Positions 1 to 10,960 of a DNA stretch of 64,000 nt are shown piece by piece. The position numbers were made by a program, and so were the translations under genes. The notes below the pieces were generated by a model. It did not search any database, was not told where the DNA came from, and worked only from the letters and a program-made list of their open reading frames with translations. The stretch's first letter is position 1; each line of letters opens with the position of its first letter. Origin of the DNA: Mucidula mucida (Eukaryota; Basidiomycota; Agaricomycetes; Agaricales; Physalacriaceae); NCBI GenBank assembly GCA_015501055.1, contig JADNYV010000123.1:1-64000 (forward strand). The letters run 5' to 3'.

Positions 1-204
1 GTCAACACTGTAAAAAAGGAAAAAAATCTTCAGCTGCCGCGGAATCAGCGCGGCGCACATTCTGTACCTGTGATGCCTACAAAAACACAAAATTTTATAT
101 CCACAAAGGTCTACATCAAGCTATAGCAGGCCCGCAGCTAGTATCATGAGTTCCTGCCATGAAACAGCTAGAAAGGCAGTATGTATAGTAGTGGGAGTGC
201 GCGC

Positions 205-450
205 GGGCGATGGCAGGTAAGTCGCTGACTAATCGAGCCGGACTTACCTGCCATTCGCCAGATTCGACCATGGGCAGCGCTCCTTCAATAGAATGACTTT
301 CAAAGTTGGTAGTACCAAGACAGGTTGATCATTTTAAGTAGCTAAATGGCTGCTGGAGCGGCCCACCGTCTCGAAAGAACAAATTTCGCGCTGTGGGACT
401 TACCTGCCACTGCCTATTCGGGAAGCCGATCAACGGCATGGCAGGTAAGT
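205..450. repeat. Two hairpins built from four TGGCAGGTAAGT motifs
   Basis: The 12-mer TGGCAGGTAAGT (or its first 11-12 bases) occurs four times in about 240 bp. It is forward near 211, reversed near 241, reversed near 398 and forward near 438, giving two inverted-repeat pairs of about 45 bp each. The motif contains a perfect consensus 5' splice site (CAG/GTAAGT) on whichever strand is read. The arrangement suggests remnants of a small non-autonomous element. No coding content was found in positions 1-560. Confidence 0.5.
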
Positions 451-560
451 ACCCAGCTGATCGATTAATAAACCAGAGCAGATGACAGAAAAAGACGGGA
501 GATTTTCGGCAAACAATTGTGGCCACGTGATGCACGCTGCCCATCATCAGCACCACCGAC

Positions 561-1779
561 ATGCCTTCCCGTTTTTTATGGCTCGGCTTCAGCGAAATTA
601 ACAAGAAGTTGAAGTTCGAGCGCTTCGAAGACAAATCCATGAAGGACAAATTCGACCAGATGTTCGAGTCTATCCCTTCTACCTCTCCCGAACCTCTTAT
701 AATGTTGGATGACCCGCTAATTAACGACCACGAGGGGAAGACTCGGACTCTCACATTCTCACAGGCTCTTGCGTGGGGAACTTATGGCATGTACCACGAG
801 TCGTCGATATTCTTCGATGGCTTTCACTCGGGTGAAGGCCGCGATGAGGAAAGGCCTACTTTCTGCGTCAAGGTACTATTCAACGTCGAGAAGGCCAAAC
901 GAGACCACCCCGCGTACCAGGCAGTCTTGAATATGCTTGCGGATGCAAAGTTTCACGCTCAGAATCTGCGAGGGGTTGCTGGGGATTTGGTTCCGCGGCA
1001 CTATGGGGTGTGGTGCACAAAAACGGAGAATTGGGCTGGTGTCATCTTCTGTAGTGTTACCGAATGGGCTGGCAACACATGGGACGAGGTTGCCGCCGTG
1101 AGGAGGGATATGTCGCCTCTCAGGTAAGTTTGGTCTCCCGTTCAGGTTTTAGTTCGTCGTACTCAAATGTTTCGAACTAGCATACTGCTAGGGCGTACAG
1201 TTGAACGACTCCATGACCGCGGTATCCATCATAATCGACTGACCAACTCTCATCAACTGCATCACATCCTCTTCCGTGTAGACAAGACCGACGCTGGCTC
1301 CAAAACAAGATGCTTTGTCATTGACTTCGCCGAGGCTGTTAAGGAGCCATGCACCCGGAATCTCCCCATTCTTCCCATCGATACTGAGCTGCCTGCAGAA
1401 ACTGTGGGCTGCGAGGATGTGGCAAACCTCATTTACAGTCTCTGTATGTTTGAAGAAGACGTTGAAGGCATGTTCGCATCTGTCTCGAAATCTTCTTCAT
1501 ACTGACACACAGAACCACTTAGTATCACCTTCAACTCGCACATACAAGGCCTTACGCTTTCACGAACGTTATTCTGCACTGCATCCCTCGCTCGACAATG
1601 CGACTGTGATGATGGTCCAGCGGCACCATCTCTTCGATGACGATGTCCCACTTGAACCAGACCTCAAGTTTAGATTTCGACCGGATGGGATGGTGGTCTT
1701 GTGGGAAGACGGCATAAAAGATTTTGAGGAGCTTGCGGAACACCTACCCGATCCATACGTTGCTTCTTTAGTATCGTGA
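561..1779 (+). CDS. Kinase-like fold protein, basidiomycete type
   Basis: Three exons (561-1123, 1181-1443, 1523-1779) join in frame across introns of 57 and 79 nt and give about 360 aa. The first 180 residues hold a short segment with a lysine (CVKVLF, near residue 115) that could be the kinase-like beta-3 lysine. Exon 2 starts with ERLHDRGIHHNRL, followed by HHILFRVD and FVIDFAEA, which is the order of the kinase catalytic loop and DFx motif. The loop reads HHNRL instead of HRDL, and DFA replaces DFG. Those changes resemble the phosphotransferase-like and kinase-like families common in Agaricomycetes and may mean weak or no catalysis. The C-terminal 85 residues are charged. The start is the first ATG of the open frame. 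Function is inferred from motif order only. Confidence 0.6.
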
Positions 1780-2006
1780 AATGTGTTTTGGGCTGCTGCA
1801 GCAACGACAACGATAGCCGCGACAGTTGTGTATTTTGAACCTTGCTTGCTCCAGCTTTGATTGTTTTGCGGCATTTGAACGTGTTGAATGGACGAAGGCG
1901 GGATCTACACGCGATATTTAAGGAAAAGGCGACACGTCTGTCCCCATCGTAGGTGTCCTCTTCAATCTAGTATCGGCCGCAGCCTCTGACTATTATATAT
2001 CCTTTA

Positions 2007-2657
2007 GAGCCTGTTTGGATACTGGCAGCGGCAGTTCTGCCGCTGCCGCTGCGAGTGGCTGTGCACTGCCGGCAAGTGCCGCAGAGTGCTCACTGCTACT
2101 TTCTCGTGTTCAGCGCCACACGGAAGGCGCCGCCGGAGTTCTAGAGTTCTGAGAATGTCTCATAATGAAGTATTACGCCTTAAAAAACTACCAATGTGTC
2201 TGCCATTGACCCCCAGAGTGAATATGGATGTACTGCGAAGCTAAGTAGTTCCGGAGCATGAACATACACTTTGCACTGTTTCAATAAAGCGGGAAGGTAC
2301 CCAGAGGTCTATTTATGCAACTAAAAGCAGTTATGCCCTTCGCATCCCACCTTAAACATAGGATTATGCTCAATTCAATATTCTGCATCCTGACAGGTCT
2401 CTATCCAGCGTTTAGCAATGGAAGAGGGGCTTGGTCTTCTCAAACACTCTCATATTATGCCCTTACACGAATACACTAGTCACCATGCATGGCATCACAA
2501 TAGATAGAGATGATGGCTCACCAGCAGGTGGTATAGGTGAATTCTACATTGTCTCCTCATTATAGTCATACTTCCACTACTTTAGCGGTCCCAATGGTAC
2601 CAAATAGTCATTATGAGACATTCTCAGAACTGCCGCTGCCAGTATCCAAACAGGCTC
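2007..2657. mobile_element. PIF/Harbinger-like MITE with long imperfect TIRs
   Basis: The ends GAGCCTGTTTGGATACTGGC and its reverse complement are perfectly inverted over more than 30 bp (2007-2040 against 2624-2657). They are flanked by TTA on both sides (2004-2006 and 2658-2660). A 3-bp TWA duplication and a G-rich CTGTTTGGAT end are typical of PIF/Harbinger and Tourist elements. The inverted repeat resumes inward at 2145-2168 against 2608-2631. The left arm therefore carries about 105 extra bases between two copies of AGTTCTG. No open frame is present, so the element is non-autonomous. Confidence 0.75.
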
Positions 2658-3003
2658 TTAGACATGTTCAATGAGAGGTTGTAAGTGTCCTTAAGCTTTT
2701 AAGGCCTAGAAAAGAAATCCACGGCTGGAGTGAAGACTGAAATCTTTTGCGGGGCGCCCCTACAGCAGATTTCCGCGTTTTAATTTCTGCAGGTGTACAC
2801 GTCGGAAATATGGATTGGATGGGATTACTGCGATGATGGCAGTGTGAGTAAGATAGATGACAGTATGATATGTAGATCAGCAAGGGGATGCAGGTGATGG
2901 TGTCAATGTTAACCACTCGCCAATGAGACGCTCGGCCTCAACGGGATCCGAAGGACATCTAAATGAAATCGATGAGCAGAGTGCTCATAGAGGCGTAAAT
3001 CAC

Positions 3004-4556
3004 TCACTCAATCTTGGGCTCCCACCGGCCATTCTTGCACACAAAGAATCGTGGGACGTGTTTATCGCCGGCAGCCTCGAGGGTCTTGCGCTGCTCGCGC
3101 TGCGCATCTTCTACGGCTGACTTGGCGGTCGTCGCCGCCTCCATATCTTTATCCACGATGGCCTGTGTGAGCTTGGACCAGAGTCTGCGCACAGTCAGCT
3201 TTAGAAGGAAAGGAATTGACTGCGCACCTTCTCGATTCGTTAGGCTCCTGCTCGTCTTCCGGCGGAACCCACTTTGGTGTTATATTTTGCCCGTCCTTGA
3301 CTGCATCGAACAAAACCCGTTTGGACGCCGTCTACGTAACGTACAGGATGTCAGACGCGGTCCGAGAAGTAAGTCTCATGACGGACCTTTGTAGACTTGT
3401 GTTCCATGACATGACTCCATCGGCCGGACACCTCACCAATTTCCGTGGTGTTGTGACGAATCTTTCCGGCGATGGCGTTGTACGTGCCAGAGAAGAACCC
3501 CTGAGACGGGTTAGCGGTAAGACGCGAACCGAGATGCTATGCGGTACCTTTGTTTTGAATTCGAGGTCGCAAACGAGTCCATGTTTGTCGTTTCTCGCAG
3601 TGCAAGTATCCCCGAGTTCCAGGACCATCTTGCCAAATAGTATTCCGCGCGCGTACATGTTGGGCATGGTAATGACATACTCTGTGTGAGAATGAGTAAC
3701 GCAACAACATACGTGGAATGGTCGACGCACCGCCATCCTCGGGCTTGCCTAACAAGATAACCCTGTTCTCGCCCTCCATGTTTGTTGAAACGCTGTTGCC
3801 CAGGAATTTACTCTTGGGCCGCAGCTCGCCCATTATAACGATGTGGTTGGCTGGAGAGACGTAGTAGAACGCGCTAACGGGAGGATGATGTGATACTTGT
3901 TCGGCGATATAGAAGCCATGAGAACCGTCTGGGTAATCATATCGACACCGGAAAAACTCGCCAAGAATTGGGTTGTATCTGAATGACATTAAAGGCTGCA
4001 GAATCGCAAAGGGGGAATGTCAACGTACGGCTTCTTGACCCCCTTGGGCTTTATGTGCCATCCGGCGAGATAATACTGCAATACACGAATAAACCGCTCT
4101 TCTGGATCGGTCATATTTTCGGCGCTGAAGCAAGCGGTGAGCAGGACGTTGGGAAACAGCACTTGGGACCGCGTACCCGAAGATAAGATCTGGATGGGAC
4201 ATAAAGTCTGTTATACGCTCTAGCATGCTGCGGGGCTCAAGTACAAAAGTCGGGAACGTGACTCGCGAGAGATCCATGCCGACGCTGTGTGATCGCCGTC
4301 AGAACACGAGGAGCCCGCGGTCGTGCACGATGCGCACCGAAGCTGCGATATAAGCGAAGCGATGATAGAGCCCTCATTGTCGTCGCTGTACCGCCATCGT
4401 TCAGTATCGAGCAGGGCGGGGAAAAGATACACACAGTATAGAGGTGTCATCGGGCTCCGTGTCGGTCGGGGCGCCGTCGTCGTCGCGCGGTTTATTGTTG
4501 GGCACAACGGCGCCGCGAAAATGGGAACTGGCAGAGCTGAATAGACCCATCATCAT
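3004..4556 (-). CDS. Short oxysterol-binding protein-related lipid-transfer protein (ORP/Osh)
   Basis: Nine exons (4435-4556, 4338-4385, 4177-4284, 4029-4124, 3713-3978, 3548-3681, 3387-3500, 3228-3331, 3004-3184) join without a stop into 390 aa. The diagnostic ORP fingerprint EQVSHHPP lies in exon 5. It follows the lid and core segments ISQLRVGMDLSRV, FVLEPRSMLERI and KKPYNPILGEFF. The length matches the short Kes1/Osh4 class, which lacks PH or ankyrin domains. Members of this class exchange sterols and PI4P between membranes. The C-terminal WEPKIE region is conserved in type. One intron (3682-3712) is only 31 nt, far shorter than the others, so it may be a shrunken intron or a small deletion. 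The start is the first of three consecutive methionines. No close neighbour suggests a shared pathway. Confidence 0.85.
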
Positions 4557-5592
4557 GCCAGCGGGTCGGCGGCACAGGTTGAATGGGAAAGAATGCGGGG
4601 TGATGGTGGTTCGTGGTCAAGAATGACTGACAGCCTCAGGAGGCGCGGCTCGGGCACGGTTGATGTCATGATCGCAACGTTAACTGGATCATCATCTTCC
4701 TCTGCTAATTTTATTCACTCCCACCTCGCCTCGTCATTTCGTGTTACCCTGATTGCATACTGAGACGCCATGGTGCCGTATCTCCCAATTCTTTATCTCG
4801 AGCACTACCTCCATAATTTGACAGAAAGGGTGGCGCCCCCGCAGTCACTTGACTCGACAGAATTTATCGGACGATAAACAGAACAAACTGTCCTCCTACT
4901 CAGTACGTGGATAGATGAGCAACCCGTTTATGTAGTAGGTATGACTTGGGGATCCGAACAGATTCTACAGCCCGGAATACCTCCGCTAACATCACGTCAA
5001 TTCAGCCACACAACAAAGGACATCCGTAAGTAGACCTAAAAGTAGGTGATACCCAAGTAAATACCTCTGAAGACGACGTACAACATCATATTGTAGCCGA
5101 GAAGATGATCAACTGGTTTGCGTCAAACGCACAGTTTGTACTCGCACTTGTTCAGCTTGTACTCGATCCAATCAATGTTTCTGACAGTTCCCGTCACGAC
5201 AGATATAGCCGTGAACACAGGTTATTCTGTCGATTTCGAGTTATGTATATCTTGCTGAAGCCTATGTCGACGTTGTCTGCCCGCAGAAAATACAATTGAT
5301 TGCTCAACAATTTCCAGACAGCGATACTATCTCTTCATGACAGAAATCGTCTATGGATGATGATGATGGCACCAGATACTTGGAGTGTTGAACTCTAAGA
5401 AGGATCAGCATCACAACCTCTCGGATCCAAGGCAGTGTGCGATGGACGTATCGACGTGATTGATGCTCGGAATTGACACAGAGCGGACAGAGCCTCTCGT
5501 TACGAGGAACTAAAGGGTGATATCTGGCTGTTCGGGGGCCAAAGGATGATTTGGAATAAAGTTGCGTCTGTGTTTAGTCTTAAAAGAATAAC
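4557..5592. other. Intergenic, nothing recognised
   Basis: Only short, unsupported frames occur here. I see no motif, repeat or intron-joined coding signal. The first hundred or so bases upstream of 4556 presumably hold the promoter of the minus-strand ORP gene. Confidence 0.4.
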
Positions 5593-6105
5593 TCAGTGCG
5601 CAGGCTTGTCTGAATGAGGTAGAGGCTCAAGACGGTTCCAGAGAAGATATGCCCAGTAAGAGGAGTCTATCTGAAGCTGTAAACCGGCCTTCACAATGTG
5701 AGTGACCTCCTCGATCGTCTCCAAATCCGAATGTCAGGCGGCAGCGGTAGCATCGCGGGGACGTCGTCCATTCCCACTGGACGCGGTAGGTGGTCAATTT
5801 CCCATTGGACGTCACCTAACCACAACACATGTTTCCTGGAGTGGAGATCAACGCAGACGTCCAGCATTAGCTTGCTGATTCGGACTGTGCCAGCGAGTCG
5901 AGTAATTCACGTACCATGATTATGACACGACGGAAGGGAAGAGGAAGAGCGATCCTGGAATGAAGAAAGCGCGACACTGCATGAACTATCTGCGCCAGAT
6001 GATAATGTGTCGGGCTAATTTGAGGTTGGAGCCAGTTGTGGATCCATTTGGCGTTCACGCTGTTGATCCGTGGGGCAAACTGACTTGCAGGGATTGGAGG
6101 AACGT
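5593..6105 (-). pseudogene. Possible minus-strand coding remnant
   Basis: Read on the minus strand, segments at about 5930-6058 (FLHSRIALPLPFRR), 5700-5880 (HVLWLGDVQWEIDHLP) and 5593-5710 (EEVTHIVKAGLQLQID, SSYWAYLLWNRLEPLP) have protein-like composition. They lie in order but in different frames. They could be exons of a small unrecognised gene or a broken copy. I could not join them with convincing splice sites throughout, so function and integrity are unknown. Confidence 0.25.
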
Positions 6106-6415
6106 ATATTCAGCATTTGAGGAGAACCAGAAGGCATATACAGAGTAGCTTGGAAAAACTAGCAACCAGTGAGAACATTAGCAGCATTTAGACAGATCTC
6201 GTTGAATTGTGCAGTTGGCGTTGAAAGAAGAAATGGGGGATCGCGGACCGGAGGAATACAGTACCAAAAGAGGAACTTGATTGTTGACTCCGGACCGTCA
6301 CCTCGCGCTTCCAGTTCCATACCATCTGATGTCTGTAATAGAAACGGAGCGCCCGGCGCCAGCTACTCTGATGATAATCATGCCGTACACTCTCGTTTCG
6401 CGGTAATAGGAGAAC

Positions 6416-6926
6416 GTCCGACCGCCGGCGCCTCTGCCTCTCGAGGCGCCTCCGGAGGCAGAGGCAGAGGCGACCGAAGACAGCCCGGCTAATTCAATCC
6501 GGACCAAAAGCAGACCAAAAGCCAACCTGAAACGCTTTTGGTTCAACGTGGCGAATACTACGGTCACGCTGCTTTGAAGTCGTTTGAGTGCGCGCGTACA
6601 CGTCTGTAGTAGTAATCGCAATTCTAAGTCTCCTTGGGCCGGAGGTAGCTCAATATTTGTAAGTATTCACGATGATCTGGGGAAATATAGCGTCCAATAT
6701 CGTCTCGTCGAGCAGCGTGACGATCTCGAGGAGCATAGAAGGCATCTGTCGCACGAATCGCCTCGAGCCGATCGACCGATATCATGGTCTTGGCACTGCT
6801 TTGGATTGCCTCTGAATTGCCTCTGTGTTGCCTCTGGTGGATGCCTCTGATCTGCCTCTGATGGTCCTTGTCTTTCTTTGAAAAAATCGGATTTGCCTCT
6901 CATAGGCAGAGGCGCCCGCGGTCGGA
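6416..6926. mobile_element. Non-autonomous TIR element with GCCTCTG subterminal repeats
   Basis: The sequence GTCCGACCGCCGGCGCCTC at 6416-6434 is inverted at 6908-6926 with one or two mismatches. The interior carries a perfect inverted GCCTCTGCCTC/GAGGCAGAGGC near the left end. It also carries at least five direct copies of GCCTCTG between 6800 and 6905. A direct repeat CGGTAATAG lies outside both ends (6401-6409 and 6933-6941) at slightly different distances. That could be a 9-bp target duplication of a Mutator-type element with degraded ends. No transposase frame is present. Confidence 0.5.
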
Positions 6927-7030
6927 CATTGACGGTAATAGAGGTCTGTGTGAGAACACGAGCCCAGGTCTTGCCCGCCTCTAACGTTTTCACAACCGGC
7001 CGTTCCTTATTGGGACATGGTGCCATTTCT

Positions 7031-7050
7031 ACCTACCTACCTACCTACCT
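7031..7050. repeat. (ACCT)5 microsatellite
   Basis: Five perfect ACCT units lie immediately upstream of the decayed FMO start codon. Confidence 0.9.
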
Positions 7051-7067
7051 ATCTCTCTCCTCGTGGT

Positions 7068-9192
7068 ATGGTGGTCACAGTCGGAATTATTGGCTCTGGA
7101 ACTGCTGGCCTTGTGTCTGCCCATGTCTTGAAACAGGATGGCTTCAATGTTACTATCCTCTCTAAGGACAAAACTCCTGGTGGGGTATGGGCCCGTGAAA
7201 GGATATATCCAGGACTCGCGCTAAACAAGTAAGTCGCATACATATCATGCGCTTTCAACGTGTTGATATAGGCAACAGTGTCCACGGAGAGTACAGGTTC
7301 TCTTCGCTAGCGCCAGTCAATGCCGAGAAAACTGGCGGAAGACTGGGTGGAGAGGATATGTGTCGATACATGACCAAGTTCGCGTCGAGATCTCTGGAGG
7401 GCAATATCCAGTATGAAACGGAGGTCCTGCGTATCCGACGCGTAGACTCCGAATCACGATGGCGCGTCACGGTCCGGAAGCAAGACGGTTTAGAATCAAC
7501 CCTGTCCTTTGACAAATTGGTGCTTTGCTCTGGTGTAAGCCTTCAATTTTCATTTCAGGAGGCTCTTTTAAGTAACATAATCAAAGGGTTGCACTGTACC
7601 GAAGATTCCCTCGTATCTCTCTCAAGATGCTGCTCTTGAAGCTGGATTTCGTGGACCTGTGATTCATGCGATTGACTTCCACAATTAGAGTCAATTTTGG
7701 ACATGTCAAAGACGGCCGAAGTCGGAGGACCTGCTAAGACAATTGTCGTAGTCGGTGGTGCTAAATCCGCACAAGAGTCAGTGTCGATAGGCTCAATTGC
7801 GCCGTACTAAATGAACTCCAGCATGGCCACTTGTCTTGCGAAAGAGGGCAGAAAAATCATTATGGTTTTCGAAAAGGTTGACGCATATATGGGCGGAGCG
7901 AAACCATTGCCCGACTTCATGCGGAAAAGCAGGTGAATACCTTTGGTTCTTCTACTGGAGAATGTCGACCAAATTTTTTTCTGTAGAATGCTATCAATTT
8001 TCGCAGCTAATATAGATTTACCAAGATTAGAGTTCGATTTCTGTTTTCGTTCTTCTGGCGGGCCATAAGGCTGATGTGTTATGGTTTCTAGACGGTTCCT
8101 ACATACGACAAACTTGGGAGCCAAAATTGTTTGAGGAATGTGAGAAGGGGTGGAGAAGGACACGGTACATTTAGTTTTGTGTCGCTGTGACTTTCCTGAT
8201 AATTCCGCCAGTTCACTGCTTATGACCTGCCAGCAGACTCACCTCTGTGTAATGCTCAATCGCCGTTTTGGACTGTCCGGGTAAATGACGAGGGAGTCTA
8301 GCGAGACGATAGCTTTTTCTCTCTCTGTAACTCTGGAAAAATTCAGCTTCTCACTCCAAAGAAATTCTCTGGGTTTGGACCAGATGGAAATTCTTTGCGC
8401 CTGAGCGATGGCTCTCGCGGATGTGGTTCTTGTAGGTACAGGTTATTTTTCTTCGTGGCATGATACTTTTTTCGATGGTAAGCTGGAGAAGCGCTTTAAG
8501 ATCTTGGCTGATCCTTTCACAGACGCGACAGCAGAGGCTCTTGGTATTCAGCGCCATCCTCCTCCAGCTAGCGACACTGACGAATGAAGCCATTATGTGA
8601 CTCTTCAGAACCCGCCTCCAGCACACACGAAGGAGGAACAGTGGGCATCTTCCATCTACAGAGGAATAGTCCCCGCGAAGAATCTTCTGCAACGCGACTT
8701 TGCGATCAACGGTGCCGTTGTACGTATTCTACCTCTCTTTCTTGTCCGAGTCTCATGTGGTTGCGAGCCTTAGATGACAGCAAATAATGGCTAGGCTTTT
8801 GAGTTGATCGCGCATTGGATTTCCTCGTACTTTTTAGCAGACGCAATGAACTTACCGCCCAACCCCGAGGCTGCTAAACGAGAGGCCGATCGTTATGCCA
8901 ACTGGACTCGAAAGCGCTGGCCAGACCAGCTTCTGTATCTCAACGAAAGCTTTAGCGCTGCCGTTTATTTCTTCGCGTACGTCGTCGTGGATACATTCCA
9001 CTTACGCTGATTGCTCATCACTTCATATCGAGGTGGCCACAATACATAAATCAACTACTGGCCGATATGCGACTCCCAGGGATGCGCAGTGGCGGTAATT
9101 GGTTGACCTGGCCTTTCAAGACTATCGACGTTGCTGAAATTGCGAATCTGAAAGCAGAGCGGGATGACCTACGTCGTAAAACTAAAGTATAA
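7068..9192 (+). pseudogene. Decayed flavin-containing monooxygenase
   Basis: The N-terminus carries the FAD-binding Rossmann motif GIIGSGTAGL, then PGGVWARERIYPGLALNNVHG across a 50-nt intron (7229-7278). Further on come KIPSYLSQDAALE, the second dinucleotide motif IVVVGGAKSAQE, VFEKVDAYMGG, VLVGTGYFSSW, and a C-terminus ending KTKV at 9192. This order is that of class B FMOs. The frame is broken: TAG at 7686-7688 needs a shift to reach the second Rossmann segment, TGA occurs at 8132-8134 and 8141-8143, and another TGA follows near 8585. It is distinct from the two intact FMO genes at 15.7 and 48.0 kb and is more likely an independent decayed paralogue. Some breaks could be unrecognised introns, but the paired TGA codons inside a conserved stretch argue for decay. 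Confidence 0.65.
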
Positions 9193-9573
9193 GAAACAGC
9201 GAACGCTGTCTATGTATTAAGATTTTAGAGTCCCTATCTCCTTGTACTTGATCTTGAGATACTAGAGAACATTTCAAGATCCCTGAAATCAATCCCCAAA
9301 AGAGCTTGCTCGCGGTTCGCTGATCATTAGCGCACGGGTACCCATGATCAACAACAGAAGAACGCTACCAGAACCCCTCGCACGCTGATAACAATCAATT
9401 GTACGTGGTGTACATAGGTGAATCGGTTCAGTTCGAACGCTACGCCATCAGATGACATGCTCAAGCGAACAGTTGTCAGGGAAGAGCCAAGTGCGAGGCA
9501 CCTATAGGAACGGAAGGCGTGTACACTCACTACTAGGAATCGCCTTCTCTTCCAATCTCCAACCATCCCAGTC

Positions 9574-9786
9574 ATGAAGTTCACTGCCGTCTTGTTCTTG
9601 TTCTTTGGCCTAGCCATTGCCAGCCCGCTAATCCAGGAGCGAAAGGTCGTCGAGACCGAGAGTAATTCTCTCTCAGTTGAACGAGCATTCCTAATTGACA
9701 GCATCATTACAGACGAGTGCACCGGTGACAGCGTAGATGTGCCGGAGTCGGGTCAAAAGACGGGTGGATGTAGCGAGGACTTTTGA
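9574..9786 (+). CDS. Small secreted peptide candidate (70 aa)
   Basis: This single-exon ORF starts MKFTAVLFLFFGLAIA, a classic signal peptide with likely cleavage after AIAS. About 53 acidic residues follow with two cysteines (in DECTGDS and GGCSEDF). An ERK motif just after the signal could be a processing site. There is no CaaX box, so it is not a classical basidiomycete pheromone. It could be a small secreted effector-like protein. There is no homology evidence, and short length makes chance possible. Confidence 0.4.
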   Translation: MKFTAVLFLFFGLAIASPLIQERKVVETESNSLSVERAFLIDSIITDECTGDSVDVPESGQKTGGCSEDF

Positions 9787-10960
9787 ACGACCTGTGAGTC
9801 ATTGTCGCCGGTGCTTTCACTCACCTGCGATCTAATTATGCAAGTAGGTGTGGCGTAACCACAATTGCAAAGGACATAATCCCATGAGAGCGCGAGTGTA
9901 TTTCTGCATACGAAGATCCGATAAGCTTTGATAATTCAGTATGTTTTGCAATCACGAGATAGTTTGAAGATTACAGTCGACGACAGCAACTTGAGTTTGT
10001 TCCCGGCATGAGTTTGTGTTTCCCCGTCTGACGTCGGAATCAGTGGAGTGGCTGCTAAAAAGGGACGATCAGGATTCCTGGCGCTCATTTTACGACGCCG
10101 CATTTGTGGGCTGCGGTACTCCGAATGTTTACGCTGAGACCGGAATCCACTAGATAGGTGATTCGACGGAAACGTCAAACACAATTGACAAATCCATTTC
10201 CAAGACACCAGTTTCTACCGTGCTTGAGGGAACGGCATGACTAGTAGCAAACAAAAAACTCTCCCCATTGAAGAGTAGAGATGTTGCATGTTGCAAGGAG
10301 CTCGGCTAAAGTTCCGCATTCATCACGTGGTACGTACCTCATCAGCCGTCGGCATCTCCTCCTTACCAGTTACGCCCACCGTCTTGCACCAAACGATTCC
10401 ACACAGGTGAAATACAATGATTTGCGGTTTGATTGAAAATTTCTGCATCTGGGTCTTGAGAGCACTCCGACCGCCGCTATAGTTCTCGGAGGCGTTGATA
10501 CCGCCACTTTCGGCAAAGGGTAAATTTGGCCATGGCAGCGCTTTGGTTACCTCCTGGAACTTTCACCCGGGACTATAGCCACCACAGACGCCTTTCCGCC
10601 TTTTTTCACGTCTCCTGAAGTCGCTGAAGTCGTCGGAGTCGGTTTCATTTTGATTGTCCATTGCAATGATGAACCATATAGTCGACGAAAATCTAATATA
10701 ATAGTTTAAAGTGTGTTTCTATTGCCCAATCTGTATTGGATTTACCCCGCTCATTCCTTCTTACCCAGAGTGGCTATCACTCAAATCATGTCCCATTGGG
10801 CTCCGCCGCTGTGTATTACCTGGACGGCCTTAAATTTCTCGTGATAGCTGCCTAGGCTGCCGCTAAATGTTGGCCGTCCCTAGTCCGTGAAACTTCCTTA
10901 TCCTCTGCGACGGTGGTATTTATGGGAGCGATTTACTCAGTCGATTTTCACTCACCAACC
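9787..10960. other. Intergenic, nothing recognised
   Basis: This stretch separates the secreted-peptide ORF from the P450 start. Only short frames are present, with no repeat or conserved motif noticed. The last hundred or so bases should contain the P450 promoter. Confidence 0.4.

Noticed and set aside
6298..6621. RGG-rich protein on the minus strand (SASGGASRGRGAGGR)
   Set aside because: The repeat arises from the GCCTCTG/GGCGCC inverted repeats of the TIR element; no splice or start support.
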